From contig NZ_CP013655.1 of the NCBI RefSeq assembly GCF_001465345.1, positions 3,623,558 through 3,687,557 of the forward strand: a stretch of DNA of 64,000 nucleotides, read 5' to 3'. Of this stretch, positions 1 through 7,447 are shown piece by piece (the first letter of the stretch is position 1; each line of letters starts with the position of its first letter). Position numbers and translations under genes: made by a program. Below the pieces are notes generated by a model. That model saw only the letters and a program-made list of their open reading frames with translations, searched no databases and was not told the origin of the DNA. This DNA comes from Enterococcus rotai. GTDB taxonomy: Bacteria; Bacillota; Bacilli; Lactobacillales; Enterococcaceae.

Positions 1-4
1 TATG

Positions 5-181
5 AGGGTGGCGCTCTTTGCCACAATCAGATTTTATCTTTTTTCCGAGGAGCTAGCCCGCGTAGCTAGATAAATTTAAAAGTGAAGCGGGCTCGTTTAG
101 CTCCGACAGAAAAATAGGAAAATAGAAGGGTGGCGCTTTATGCCACAATCAGATTTTATCTTTTTCCCGAAAAGCTAGCCC
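5..181. repeat. Imperfect direct repeat, two 55-bp units
   Basis: Unit A (5-59) and unit B (127-181) can be aligned without gaps and differ at 5 of 55 positions by my reading. Each contains a small hairpin GTGGC-N7-GCCAC whose loop differs between copies (gctcttt versus gctttat), and both end in CTAGCCC. Between them, 49-104 forms a longer hairpin with arms GGAGCTAGCCCGC and GCGGGC...TAGCTCC. The array lies immediately downstream of the minus-strand regulator gene that ends at 195. It covers essentially all the sequence left of that gene. The function is unknown. Confidence 0.75.
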
Positions 182-194
182 TTAAAGCCAGATA

Positions 195-737
195 CTATAA
201 ATAAGATTCCGTAGCCACAATCAATACGCGACTTTTCCCTTTTGAATGATTAATTAGCTGATGTGGTTCTGTCGCTTGATAATACATGGCTTCCCCTTTT
301 TTAGCAGAATAAGTCGATTCTCCTAAGATCAAAGAAACTGAACCATCGATCACATAAATAAAAGTCTCAGATAAAGAAGGTTCAAACGTCTTATATTCAC
401 CATTCTTATCAAAAGTCAGCAAAACTGGCTCCATTTCTTTTTCATTCGATTCGGGAATCAACCATTTCAATTCATAACTATTTTCTTCATCGTAATAAAG
501 TGTACTATCTTCGTCTCTATAAACAATTTTTTGCGCCAAGGTTCGTTCACTAAAAAATTGTTCTGGTGTAATCCCTAAAACTTCAAGAATATTAAAGAAC
601 GTTTCCATCGAGGGAGAACTTAAATCACGTTCTAACTGAGAAATATAGCCTTTCGTTAAATCAGTTCGCTCACCTAATTCTTCTTGTGTCAAGTTTTTCT
701 GCACTCGTAAATTACGGAGCTTCTCACCAATCTCCAT
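195..737 (-). CDS. XRE-family regulator with C-terminal cupin domain
   Basis: A 180-residue cytoplasmic DNA-binding protein. Residues 5-60 form a helix-turn-helix of the Cro/CI type (LTQEELGERTDLTKGYISQL). Residues about 105-178 form a small cupin barrel (SETFIYVIDGSVSLILGE, then GEAMYYQATEPHQLIN). This XRE-cupin layout is that of PuuR-like regulators. In E. faecalis, as I recall, a similar protein sits next to the polyamine transporter operon potABCD. That operon would lie beyond the left edge here, so a role in polyamine uptake control is inference. The start is ATG at 737 behind a purine-rich GGGGTGGGG. Upstream, 790-803 holds a small palindrome AAACT-N3-AGTTT that could be an autoregulatory site. 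Confidence 0.8.
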   Translation of the reverse strand: MEIGEKLRNLRVQKNLTQEELGERTDLTKGYISQLERDLSSPSMETFFNILEVLGITPEQFFSERTLAQKIVYRDEDSTLYYDEENSYELKWLIPESNEKEMEPVLLTFDKNGEYKTFEPSLSETFIYVIDGSVSLILGESTYSAKKGEAMYYQATEPHQLINHSKGKSRVLIVATESYL

Positions 738-929
738 TGCCCCACCCCTTTTCTATTTTTTAACTATCTAAAAGTTTGCTAATACTAAACTACAAGTTTA
801 ATTTTACTTTTTCTAGTATACGAATTTTTCAAAAAATAGCAACTAATTTTAATAAAAAATTTTCATTTTTTAGCATCATCTCATTCTTTTATGCTAACAC
901 TGATTGGATTATTTTGACAAAATAAAAAA

Positions 930-968
930 GTGTCAGGGACATAACTCTGCGAGTTATGTCCCTGACAC
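930..968. terminator. Bidirectional terminator, 18-bp perfect stem
   Basis: Arms GTGTCAGGGACATAACTC and GAGTTATGTCCCTGACAC are perfectly complementary around a 3-base loop. The left flank AAAAAA gives a U tract when read on the minus strand. It ends the transcript of the exporter-like gene at 981-1526. Confidence 0.9.
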
Positions 969-980
969 ATGAATTCCGGC

Positions 981-1526
981 TTATTTCTCGGGATTAAACA
1001 CTTCTTCCCCAACCTCTTCTTCACTCTTGCCAGTTCTTATAAATCTTTTTTTATCAACTTTGCATGGAATTACGTAATTCACCAACAACGCAATCCCCAT
1101 ACCGATAAAGCTATCGACTACTCTTGCAAATGCATAACCATATGATTGATTAGCTGGGATCATAAAAACGATCGTCAACAGTGTTGCACACGCTCCAACT
1201 GTTCCTTCGTGATACCCTAAGCTAGCGAGTAGTGCAATCATCAGCGTAATAATAACTGGAATAAAAATCAACTGTACTAATTCTGTCCTACCTAGCCAAT
1301 TGAATATGGCGATCACCGCGATAGACATGATTGCACCCATGACATTCCCAATAATACGATGTTTGCCATATCTCAAGGTATTTTCCATATCTTCTCTCAA
1401 AGTGAAGACAGTTGTAATTGCAGCAACTACGTAAGTTTCTCGTTTTAACAAAATACTGACTAAAATACAAAAAAAGACACTTAACCCTGTTTTAAATGTT
1501 CGCATACCTATCTTAAATTTCAACAA
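981..1526 (-). CDS. Aromatic acid exporter (FUSC-like) membrane protein
   Basis: A 181-residue membrane protein with about four to five hydrophobic segments (roughly residues 13-27, 30-44, 58-78, 86-104, 110-128 and 136-154). It resembles the N-terminal membrane half of the aromatic acid exporter family (ArAE_1, FUSC superfamily): the conserved stretch RETYVVAAITTVFTL and the TLRYGKHRIIGNVMGA motif are visible. Many Firmicute members are about 330 residues with a soluble tail; this one is a short form. The likely start is TTG at 1526, six bases after the SD AAAGGAA; ATG at 1505 is an alternative. A 10-bp-arm palindrome upstream (1579-1599) suggests repressor control. The substrate is unknown. 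Confidence 0.7.
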   Translation of the reverse strand: MLKFKIGMRTFKTGLSVFFCILVSILLKRETYVVAAITTVFTLREDMENTLRYGKHRIIGNVMGAIMSIAVIAIFNWLGRTELVQLIFIPVIITLMIALLASLGYHEGTVGACATLLTIVFMIPANQSYGYAFARVVDSFIGMGIALLVNYVIPCKVDKKRFIRTGKSEEEVGEEVFNPEK

Positions 1527-1578
1527 ACTAAATTCCTTTCAAACTTGATCATAAAATAATGGCTCTCAATGACTTACT

Positions 1579-1599
1579 TTAGTTGACCGGGTCAACTAA
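1579..1599. promoter_or_regulatory. Operator-like palindrome upstream of exporter gene
   Basis: Arms TTAGTTGACC and GGTCAACTAA are separated by one base. The site lies about 55 bases upstream of the start at 1526. On the minus strand it fills the 17-base spacer between possible promoter hexamers TTTACT and TAAAGT, a position suited to repression. The size and symmetry suit a MarR- or TetR-type dimer, but no such gene is adjacent. Confidence 0.55.
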
Positions 1600-1783
1600 G
1601 TAAAGACTACTCTTTCTCATTCTACCCTATTTCGGCTTAAGTATCATCCTAAAATCCAAAAGAGTTCTTACATTATTTTATGAACTATCTGTTTAAATAA
1701 TTACGATCAGATAAACAAGTTCTACTAGGAATCATTTTTTATTTAATGTAATCACTCTTATTCATAACAGGTATACTCGGATG

Positions 1784-2124
1784 TTAAGCAATAAACGTAT
1801 TAATTACCTGTTCTTGTTCCTCAGTCGTATAAAAAAAACTAAAAACAAGGCTTCAGACTCTTCAACTTCTTGTTTTGTCAATTTTTCAGAGCTAGTCCCC
1901 ATAAAGCCACTCCGCATTCTGTACAGATATTTTTTTCCATATCATGACTCTCCTATAGTTCGTTTTGGAAAATTCTTTTTAATATCTGGTTCAATCAAGA
2001 CTTCTCTCAAGCTTTCAATTTATTGCGTAATATTTTTTCTTTGTTCCCAGTCTAGATATGTATCAATCAATGCAATAATTCTTAATCACACTATGCGTTG
2101 CTTTTGTTTTTTCTTATGATCCAT
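1784..2124 (-). pseudogene. Decayed small gene with stops and frameshift
   Basis: Read on the minus strand from ATG at 2124, one frame gives a plausible hydrophilic protein (for example LIDTYLDWEQRKNITQ, then SLREVLIEPDIKKNFPKRT and EKLTKQEVEESEALF). It is broken by three in-frame stops. It then shifts by one base in a run of eight T residues to end as YTTEEQEQVINTFIA and a stop at 1784. Restoring one T gives exactly 114 codons. I do not recognise the family. The rest of the 1527-2333 gap holds the operator at 1579-1599, an inverted repeat at 2201-2257 and a promoter. Confidence 0.5.
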
Positions 2125-2200
2125 CACAGATCGTGTCTCTTTTCCTGTTTACTGATAATTATTTATTCATTCCGTAGTGTATATAATCCTGCCAAAGTTG

Positions 2201-2257
2201 ATCGACTGCTTCTTTTTCATTTTTTTTTTCACTCTAAAAAAAGAAGTTTCAGTCGAT
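2201..2257. repeat. Inverted repeat in AT-rich spacer
   Basis: ATCGACTG followed by TTCTTTTT pairs with AAAAAGAAG and CAGTCGAT about 25 bases on. It lies upstream of the promoter of the gene at 2334. It may be a remnant terminator; no gene ends cleanly into it. Confidence 0.45.
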
Positions 2258-2282
2258 TTTACCAAAGAAAAAAAACAGAATA

Positions 2283-2291
2283 TGGTATGAT
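2283..2291 (+). promoter_or_regulatory. Extended -10 promoter for 2334 gene
   Basis: TGGTATGAT matches an extended -10 element (TGn plus TATGAT). It lies 42 bases upstream of the ATG at 2334. No strong -35 is seen. Confidence 0.5.
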
Positions 2292-2333
2292 AGTAACAAT
2301 CAAAGAAACATCTAATAAAGGAGGTTATCTACT

Positions 2334-3323
2334 ATGTCATTTTCAGCACTAACAATCAATGAAAACGAGGAAAATATTGCTCTAAACATAGAAGAAAAAA
2401 CGATTGATACACTATCTCAAGGTGAAGTCGTCATTCAAGTTGCCTATTCCTCGGTCAATTATAAAGATTCACTTGCCGTTAAACCAAATGGCGGTGTCAT
2501 TCGTACGTATCCAATGATTCCTGGAATCGATTTAAGCGGGACTGTTTTGTCCTCTCAAGATGATCGCTTTAAGAAATCTGATAAGGTTCTCGTGACCGGT
2601 TATGGATTAGGCGTTACACACACAGGCGGTTTTGCCCAAATCGCTCGAGTCCCAGCAGAATGGGTCGTTCCTTTACCAGAAAATCTAAGTTTAAAAGAAG
2701 CTATGCTTTTCGGTACGGCCGGTTTTACTGCAGCCTTATCAGTTCAAGCTCTTGAACAACATGGATTATCTCAAAATAAAGAAGCCACAATTTTAGTTAC
2801 TGGAGCTTCTGGCGGTGTGGGAACTTTAGCAATTGCAATGTTGAAAAAATTAGGTTATGGGAATATCATTGCTTTAAGTCGAAAAAAAACAGTTACTGAT
2901 TCCTTGAAAAAAATCGGAGCCGCTGAAGTTCTTTTACTAGATGAATTTATGCCTGAAAAAATCAAACCCTTAGCAAAACAAACGATTGATTTTGCGATCG
3001 ATACTGTTGGTGGCGATGTTACTTGTGCCCTTTTACCCCAGCTTAGTTATGGTGGTAATATTGCGATTTGTGGAAATGCAGCAGGAATTAAGTTAAATAC
3101 AACTGTGTTACCATTTATTTTAAGAGGAACCAATCTATTAGGGATTGACTCAGTCAACGTGCCAATGCCTCAACGAGTAGTTATTTGGCAACGTCTAGCA
3201 ACTGATTTAAATGTAAGTCAACAGGCGCTAACGAATGAGATTTCATTAGAAGAACTTCCAACGATCTTTGAACAATTACAATCTGGGACTCATCATGGTC
3301 GTACTATCGTCAAAATGAAGTAA
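2334..3323 (+). CDS. YhdH/YhfP-family quinone oxidoreductase
   Basis: A 329-residue medium-chain dehydrogenase/reductase of the YhdH/YhfP (acrylyl-CoA reductase-like, AcuI) branch. These are NADPH-dependent, zinc-free enzymes. The N-terminal GroES-like domain shows SSVNYKDSLAV and PGIDLSGTV. A Rossmann nucleotide-binding loop follows at about residues 157-170 (TGASGGVGTLAIAML). The length is normal for the family. The start is ATG at 2334, seven to eight bases after a near-perfect SD (AAAGGAGG). It lies 15 bases before coaB and may be co-transcribed with the CoA genes. The physiological substrate cannot be told from sequence. Confidence 0.85.
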   Translation: MSFSALTINENEENIALNIEEKTIDTLSQGEVVIQVAYSSVNYKDSLAVKPNGGVIRTYPMIPGIDLSGTVLSSQDDRFKKSDKVLVTGYGLGVTHTGGFAQIARVPAEWVVPLPENLSLKEAMLFGTAGFTAALSVQALEQHGLSQNKEATILVTGASGGVGTLAIAMLKKLGYGNIIALSRKKTVTDSLKKIGAAEVLLLDEFMPEKIKPLAKQTIDFAIDTVGGDVTCALLPQLSYGGNIAICGNAAGIKLNTTVLPFILRGTNLLGIDSVNVPMPQRVVIWQRLATDLNVSQQALTNEISLEELPTIFEQLQSGTHHGRTIVKMK

Positions 3324-3338
3324 AGGAGCATCACATAA

Positions 3339-4106
3339 ATGAATATTTTAATCACAGCAGGTGGAACTTCAGAAAAGATTGATAATGTCCGTTCCATCAC
3401 GAATCATTCGACAGGACGTTTAGGAAAAGAGATCGGTGAACACTTTTTAGCTAACGGTCATCACTTAACCTATGTAACAACTCCTCAAGCTGTCAGACCA
3501 AAAGCAGAAGAAAATTTGACTCTTATCGAAATCGAAACAACAAAAGACTTAGAAGCAGCTTTGCTTGAACAATTTAAGCAGCAGTCGTTCGACGGAATCA
3601 TCCATAGCATGGCTGTGAGTGATTATACAACTGAAACAACTATGTCAGAAGAGATCTTTATTGAAAAACTGGCTGCTACATTAGCAAAACAGCCTGCTTT
3701 ATCCGATTTAACTAAATTAACTGAAGCTCTTTACCTTAGTCTGGACGAAATTGGTAAAACTAGCCAACAAGAGAAAAAAATTCCTTCTGGAACCGATCGA
3801 CTCTTGCTTTTTTTGAAGAAAAATCCTAAAATAATTGCAATGCTGAAGGAACAACAGCCACAGGCCATTCTTGTTGGATTTAAGTTGTTGGTCGGCGTTT
3901 CCACAGAAGAACTGATTCATGTGGGACAATCGATTTTAGCAAAAAATAATTGTGACTTCGTATTAGCAAATGATCTTGAAGAGATTCATGGAGACCAACA
4001 TAAAGGTATCTTGATTGACGCACAAGGTCAAACTGTGACAGCTCAGACTAAAAACGAGATCGCTCAACTGATCGTTAAAAAAGTTGAAGAAAAATGGAGG
4101 AACTAA
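3339..4106 (+). CDS. coaB: Phosphopantothenate-cysteine ligase CoaB
   Basis: A 255-residue stand-alone CoaB, which joins 4'-phosphopantothenate to cysteine using a nucleotide triphosphate, the second step of CoA synthesis from pantothenate. The N-terminus shows the nucleotide loop ITAGGTSEKIDNVRSITN followed by STGRLGKEI. LVGFKLLVG near residue 183 and the FVLAND motif near 208 are also typical. In many bacteria CoaB is fused to CoaC; separate proteins, as here, are usual in streptococci and enterococci. Its TAA stop shares one base with the coaC ATG, so the two are translationally coupled. The order coaB-coaC-panT makes a CoA-precursor operon. Confidence 0.93.
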   Translation: MNILITAGGTSEKIDNVRSITNHSTGRLGKEIGEHFLANGHHLTYVTTPQAVRPKAEENLTLIEIETTKDLEAALLEQFKQQSFDGIIHSMAVSDYTTETTMSEEIFIEKLAATLAKQPALSDLTKLTEALYLSLDEIGKTSQQEKKIPSGTDRLLLFLKKNPKIIAMLKEQQPQAILVGFKLLVGVSTEELIHVGQSILAKNNCDFVLANDLEEIHGDQHKGILIDAQGQTVTAQTKNEIAQLIVKKVEEKWRN

Positions 4107-4651
4107 TGATGAAAAACATACTGTTAGGGGTTTCCGGCAGCATATCTGCTTATAAAGCTGCAGATATAACGAGTCAACTCACGAAATTAGGGTATGATAT
4201 TGACGTCATCATGACAACGAATAGTACCAAATTCATCACACCATTGACGTTACAATCACTATCTAAAAATCCAGTCCATACAGATGTTATGGAAGAAATT
4301 GCTCCAGATAAGATCAACCATATTGAATTAGCCAAAAAAGCAGATCTTTTTTTAGTCGCTCCAGCTTCTGCTAATATTCTAGCCAAATTGGCAAACGGAA
4401 TTGCAGATGACATGCTTTCAACTGTTGCCTTAGCGTTAAAAGAAGAAGTTCCGAAGTTTATCGCCCCAGCGATGAATACGTATATGTATCAAAATCCGAT
4501 CACGCAACGGAATTTGACGACACTGAAAGAAGTTGGGTATCATGAAATTGATCCCCGTGAAGCACTATTAGCTTGTGGTGATTTTGGGCGTGGCGCTCTG
4601 GCAACCGTTGAGGAGATTGTTGCGACGATCAATGAAGTTTTAGCGAAATAA
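4106..4651 (+). CDS. coaC: Phosphopantothenoylcysteine decarboxylase CoaC
   Basis: A flavoprotein of 181 residues that decarboxylates phosphopantothenoylcysteine to 4'-phosphopantetheine. It shows the HFCD-family flavin site (LGVSGSISAYKA), the catalytic-His region INHIELAKKADL, the PASANILAKLANGIADDMLS segment, the PAMNTYMY motif, and a late LACGDFGRG loop whose Cys matches the reductant Cys. The start is ATG at 4106 or the adjacent ATG at 4109, after SD GGAGG lying inside the end of coaB. An upstream in-frame ATG at 4094 overlaps the SD itself and is rejected. It is coupled to coaB and followed 16 bases later by panT. Confidence 0.93.
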   Translation: MMKNILLGVSGSISAYKAADITSQLTKLGYDIDVIMTTNSTKFITPLTLQSLSKNPVHTDVMEEIAPDKINHIELAKKADLFLVAPASANILAKLANGIADDMLSTVALALKEEVPKFIAPAMNTYMYQNPITQRNLTTLKEVGYHEIDPREALLACGDFGRGALATVEEIVATINEVLAK

Positions 4652-4667
4652 TTTTGAGGAGTCATTT

Positions 4668-5312
4668 ATGAAAAATACAAAAACATTTACCTTAACCGCT
4701 ATGTTTTTAGCAATCTTGATTTTATTATCTGCCGTTCCTTTTTTAGGGTTTATTCCAATTGGACCTATCAATGCAACCACTATGCACATTCCTGTGATTA
4801 TAGCTTCTATTGTTTTAGGCCCAAAAATTGGCGCTTTTTTAGGTGGTGTCTTCGGAATTATCAGTATGATTCGTAGTACGATTATACTATCTCCGTTATC
4901 GTTTATTTTCTCCCCATTTATTCCTGTGATTGGAACAGATCAAGGAAGCTGGAAAGCGATTATTGTAGCTATGGTCCCAAGAATTTTAATCGGTATCGTC
5001 CCTTATTTTGTCTTTATCGGTCTTAAAAAACTAACAAAAAATAAACCGAGCTCTCAACCAGTCAGTTTATTCATCGCAGGCTTCCTAGGATCAGCTACTA
5101 ATACGATTCTTGTAATGAACTTGATTTATTTTCTATTTAAAGATTCTTATGGACAAAGTATCGGCGTTAGTGGCGCGGCAATTTATACTGGTATTTTGAC
5201 CGTTATCTTTACTAGTGGTGTTGTTGAAGCAATCGTTGCAGCAGTTGCGACTGTTGGGGTTGCTTCAGTATTATTACGTTTAGTGAAAAGGAATGCTACG
5301 CAAAAATTATAA
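4668..5312 (+). CDS. panT: Pantothenate ECF transporter S component PanT
   Basis: A 214-residue integral membrane protein with about six hydrophobic segments and the ECF S-component signature of small residues in the first helices (PIGPINATTMHIPVIIASIVLGPKIGA, of which only a part is diagnostic). It is the substrate-binding subunit that docks on a shared EcfA-EcfA'-EcfT energising module, which is not encoded in this window. The assignment to pantothenate rests mainly on position directly behind coaB and coaC, an arrangement known in Lactobacillales. SD GAGGAG lies seven bases before the ATG. The gene ends at a strong bidirectional terminator. Confidence 0.85.
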   Translation: MKNTKTFTLTAMFLAILILLSAVPFLGFIPIGPINATTMHIPVIIASIVLGPKIGAFLGGVFGIISMIRSTIILSPLSFIFSPFIPVIGTDQGSWKAIIVAMVPRILIGIVPYFVFIGLKKLTKNKPSSQPVSLFIAGFLGSATNTILVMNLIYFLFKDSYGQSIGVSGAAIYTGILTVIFTSGVVEAIVAAVATVGVASVLLRLVKRNATQKL

Positions 5313-5346
5313 AAAGATTGGGGCAGCTAATCCTGCCCCAATCTTT
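5311..5346. terminator. Bidirectional terminator between panT and FemAB gene
   Basis: AAAAAGATTGGGGCAG pairs with CTGCCCCAATCTTT over a six-base loop. It serves the converging panT operon (+) and FemAB gene (-). Confidence 0.9.
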
Positions 5347-6550
5347 ATTTTTTTTGTTTTTTCAATTTATAAGCATATTCACTCGCTTTAAACAACAAGC
5401 CATTAACTGGTAAATCAAATTCACCTATAAATTCATTTACGGTTGGGTTAAAGTTCGCTTTAAACTTGATCAAGCCATCACTCAAACTACCTTCTAATCC
5501 ACCCATATTACAAGATGTACAGCCTCGTTCAAAACATTCATTGATTGCGTCAAACCAGGTTAGATATGCAGGCATATAGCGCTTATACCGTTCATCCATC
5601 CCAGCATACAAAATCTCACTAGTTGATCCAAAGGTAATCGCTAAAGCGCCAGCCACGACCGCAACATCTCCAGAATGTGCAATATTTTCTTCCAGTTCCG
5701 TCATTTCACGGGTTAGCGAAAAATCAAGCTCTTCTAAATTATGACGTTTTTTCACTTGATTTTCTTTGAGATTTGCTAGATCTTCTTTATTTTTATCAAA
5801 GCGTTGTTTGGTTTCTTCAAAACGTTCTTTCAAGTTGACTTGTGCTAACATGATAAATGAACTCTCAGGATAGATCCTTAATAATTTTTCAAAATAGTCA
5901 CTATTTCTCAATGAAATATTTTGACGCTCCGTCGTCAATTCAATCACTTTAGCAAAATCATCAACTAATTCAGTATGCCCCATTTTAACCATAACGCCTT
6001 TTTTCTGAGCTTGTTTCATCATTTTTTTTGTGCTTTTTGATAGTTGTTCTTCGCTGAAATCTTCTTTATATATATTTGCTTGAAAACGGGGTTGGATCGT
6101 TGCATCCATCGCCATCGTCAAGCCTTGGTGTTTCGCTCCACTTGCGACGATATTATCAATGACTGATTGTGCCATTGGATCAATTGTTTGTTCTTCGCCA
6201 AGATGAAAATCTTTATAATGAACTGTTGGATCCATTTTTACAAATAAGGCACGTTTTTTCTTACCGAACTGCTTTAGCTCTTTTAAAAAGAATGCAACTA
6301 GTTCTGAATTTGTATAATCCATGATTGGACCGCGTGGTGTATAAAGCATCGAAAATTTCATTGGTAATGGTCTAATCAATACCAAGCTAGAGGCAACTAA
6401 GGTACCATTTTCGTAAACTCCGACAATTTCTGAGCCCCAATTATCTTTTACTTTTGCCCATGCAGATGACTGTAATAAATTGCATAAGGGATGGCTTTCC
6501 ACAAATTTATCGTGTTCTTTGGCATCAACGCCAACTTTAAATTCAAACAT
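5345..6550 (-). CDS. FemAB-family peptidoglycan cross-bridge aminoacyltransferase
   Basis: A 401-residue FemX/FemA/MurM-type enzyme. Such proteins use aminoacyl-tRNA to add the side-chain amino acids of the peptidoglycan cross-bridge at the inner face of the membrane. Visible family marks are SSAWAKVKDNWGSEIVGVYE near residue 28, YTPRGPIMDY near 70, a helical coiled-coil insertion at about 237-290 rich in E and K, and the late GLEGSLSDGLIKFKANFNP segment. In E. faecalis two such enzymes, BppA1 and BppA2, add two L-alanines; which of these it matches cannot be decided here. The start is ATG at 6550 with SD GAGGAG. It is followed by its own terminator. Confidence 0.88.
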   Translation of the reverse strand: MFEFKVGVDAKEHDKFVESHPLCNLLQSSAWAKVKDNWGSEIVGVYENGTLVASSLVLIRPLPMKFSMLYTPRGPIMDYTNSELVAFFLKELKQFGKKKRALFVKMDPTVHYKDFHLGEEQTIDPMAQSVIDNIVASGAKHQGLTMAMDATIQPRFQANIYKEDFSEEQLSKSTKKMMKQAQKKGVMVKMGHTELVDDFAKVIELTTERQNISLRNSDYFEKLLRIYPESSFIMLAQVNLKERFEETKQRFDKNKEDLANLKENQVKKRHNLEELDFSLTREMTELEENIAHSGDVAVVAGALAITFGSTSEILYAGMDERYKRYMPAYLTWFDAINECFERGCTSCNMGGLEGSLSDGLIKFKANFNPTVNEFIGEFDLPVNGLLFKASEYAYKLKKQKK

Positions 6551-6644
6551 TATAAAAAAACTCCTCTACATTTTAGCTTCTGTATTACCATATCATAATT
6601 TATTGTACAGGAACAGTAAAGTTTTTCATGAAATTGGTTAAAAA

Positions 6645-6699
6645 ATAATAAGAGGTGCTTTCTAGACTAAAAATAGACTAGAGAGTACCTCTTATTATT
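6645..6699. terminator. Terminator of queT
   Basis: AATAAGAGGTGCTTTCTAGA and its near-complement ending in ACCTCTTATT form a long imperfect stem. Read on the minus strand it is followed by a T-rich tract. Confidence 0.8.
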
Positions 6700-6708
6700 C
6701 TTTATTGA

Positions 6709-7215
6709 TCAAAGTCGTTTTTCAAAATGAACGGATTTATTGATCCAGTACATTACAGGTGCCGCAACTGCCATAGTCGCAAATTCACTAAGAGCAAGTG
6801 TTGCGTAGTTCCCCCAGAAAGCTGCACCGCCATTTGGTGCCAGCATAAAGGCAATAATACACATTGTCGCAGTGAAAAATACCGTATTTAGTGCTAAGCG
6901 TGCAATAACATTCGGTACTCTTTTGTGTAATAATGCTGTCAGCCCTAACGAAATAAAGGATTGTAGTCCGCCATATAATGCATCAATTGCACCAAAGCCA
7001 AAGAAAAAATTATAAACTACAACGCCACCTAAAACGCCCCACATCAATTTCCGATTGAAAACAACTAAGTGATTCAAACTTTCAGAAATTCTAAATTGGA
7101 CTGGCCCTGACGAAACAGGTGCAACTAAAATCGTTAAGCCAAGGTATAACGCCATCACAATACCATTCATGGTGATTGCTTTTACTTTACTGTTTGTTGT
7201 AACAGTTTTTTGCAT
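6709..7215 (-). CDS. queT: Queuosine precursor transporter QueT
   Basis: A 168-residue membrane protein of the QueT family (formerly DUF988), an S component of ECF transporters that imports a queuosine precursor such as preQ1. Features seen are about five hydrophobic helices and the family motif GPVQFRISESLNHLVVFN near residue 40. The start is ATG at 7215 (SD GTGGGG, five bases upstream); earlier in-frame codons would lie inside the riboswitch. The preQ1-I riboswitch directly upstream is independent support for the substrate. Monocistronic: own promoter (7304-7332) and terminator (6645-6699). Confidence 0.93.
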   Translation of the reverse strand: MQKTVTTNSKVKAITMNGIVMALYLGLTILVAPVSSGPVQFRISESLNHLVVFNRKLMWGVLGGVVVYNFFFGFGAIDALYGGLQSFISLGLTALLHKRVPNVIARLALNTVFFTATMCIIAFMLAPNGGAAFWGNYATLALSEFATMAVAAPVMYWINKSVHFEKRL

Positions 7216-7234
7216 AGTTTCCCCACTTTCTCCG

Positions 7235-7268
7235 AGTTTTTTTACAAGGGATGGTTGATGAACCTTGT
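7235..7268 (-). promoter_or_regulatory. PreQ1-I riboswitch
   Basis: On the minus strand: stem ACAAGG, loop TTCATCAACCATC, stem CCTTGT, then the A-rich tail AAAAAAACT that docks into the stem groove in preQ1-I aptamers. This is the classic pattern also seen before the B. subtilis queuosine genes. It lies 20 bases upstream of the queT ATG, next to the SD. Control at translation initiation is therefore likely: ligand would sequester or crowd the SD. Confidence 0.9.
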
Positions 7269-7287
7269 TGAGGATCAGTTTCCTCAA
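7268..7287 (-). promoter_or_regulatory. 5' hairpin of queT leader
   Basis: TTGAGGA-N6-TCCTCAA, a perfect 7-bp stem close to the predicted transcript start and abutting the riboswitch. It may stabilise the 5' end. Confidence 0.5.
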
Positions 7288-7303
7288 AAATTGATACGTA
7301 GGC

Positions 7304-7332
7304 ATTATATCGCATTATTAATGGTTTCACAA
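7304..7332 (-). promoter_or_regulatory. Promoter of queT
   Basis: -35 TTGTGA, 17-base spacer, -10 TATAAT on the minus strand; the predicted start is near 7297, giving a leader of about 80 bases. Confidence 0.8.
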
Positions 7333-7447
7333 TAAAAAGTCTAAACAAATCCATTTTTGTGCAGTTTTATTTATCGTTTTTAAGCATCCATTATTCTTAA
7401 TTTTTCACATGTCTGTTATAATAAGACTTTGTACAAGGAGGAAACAA

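Noticed and set aside
1781-2352. Two plus-strand reading frames in the gap before 2334
   Set aside because: They have no SD, Phe/Ser/Leu-rich composition typical of antisense to AT-rich DNA, and the opposite strand reads better as a decayed gene.
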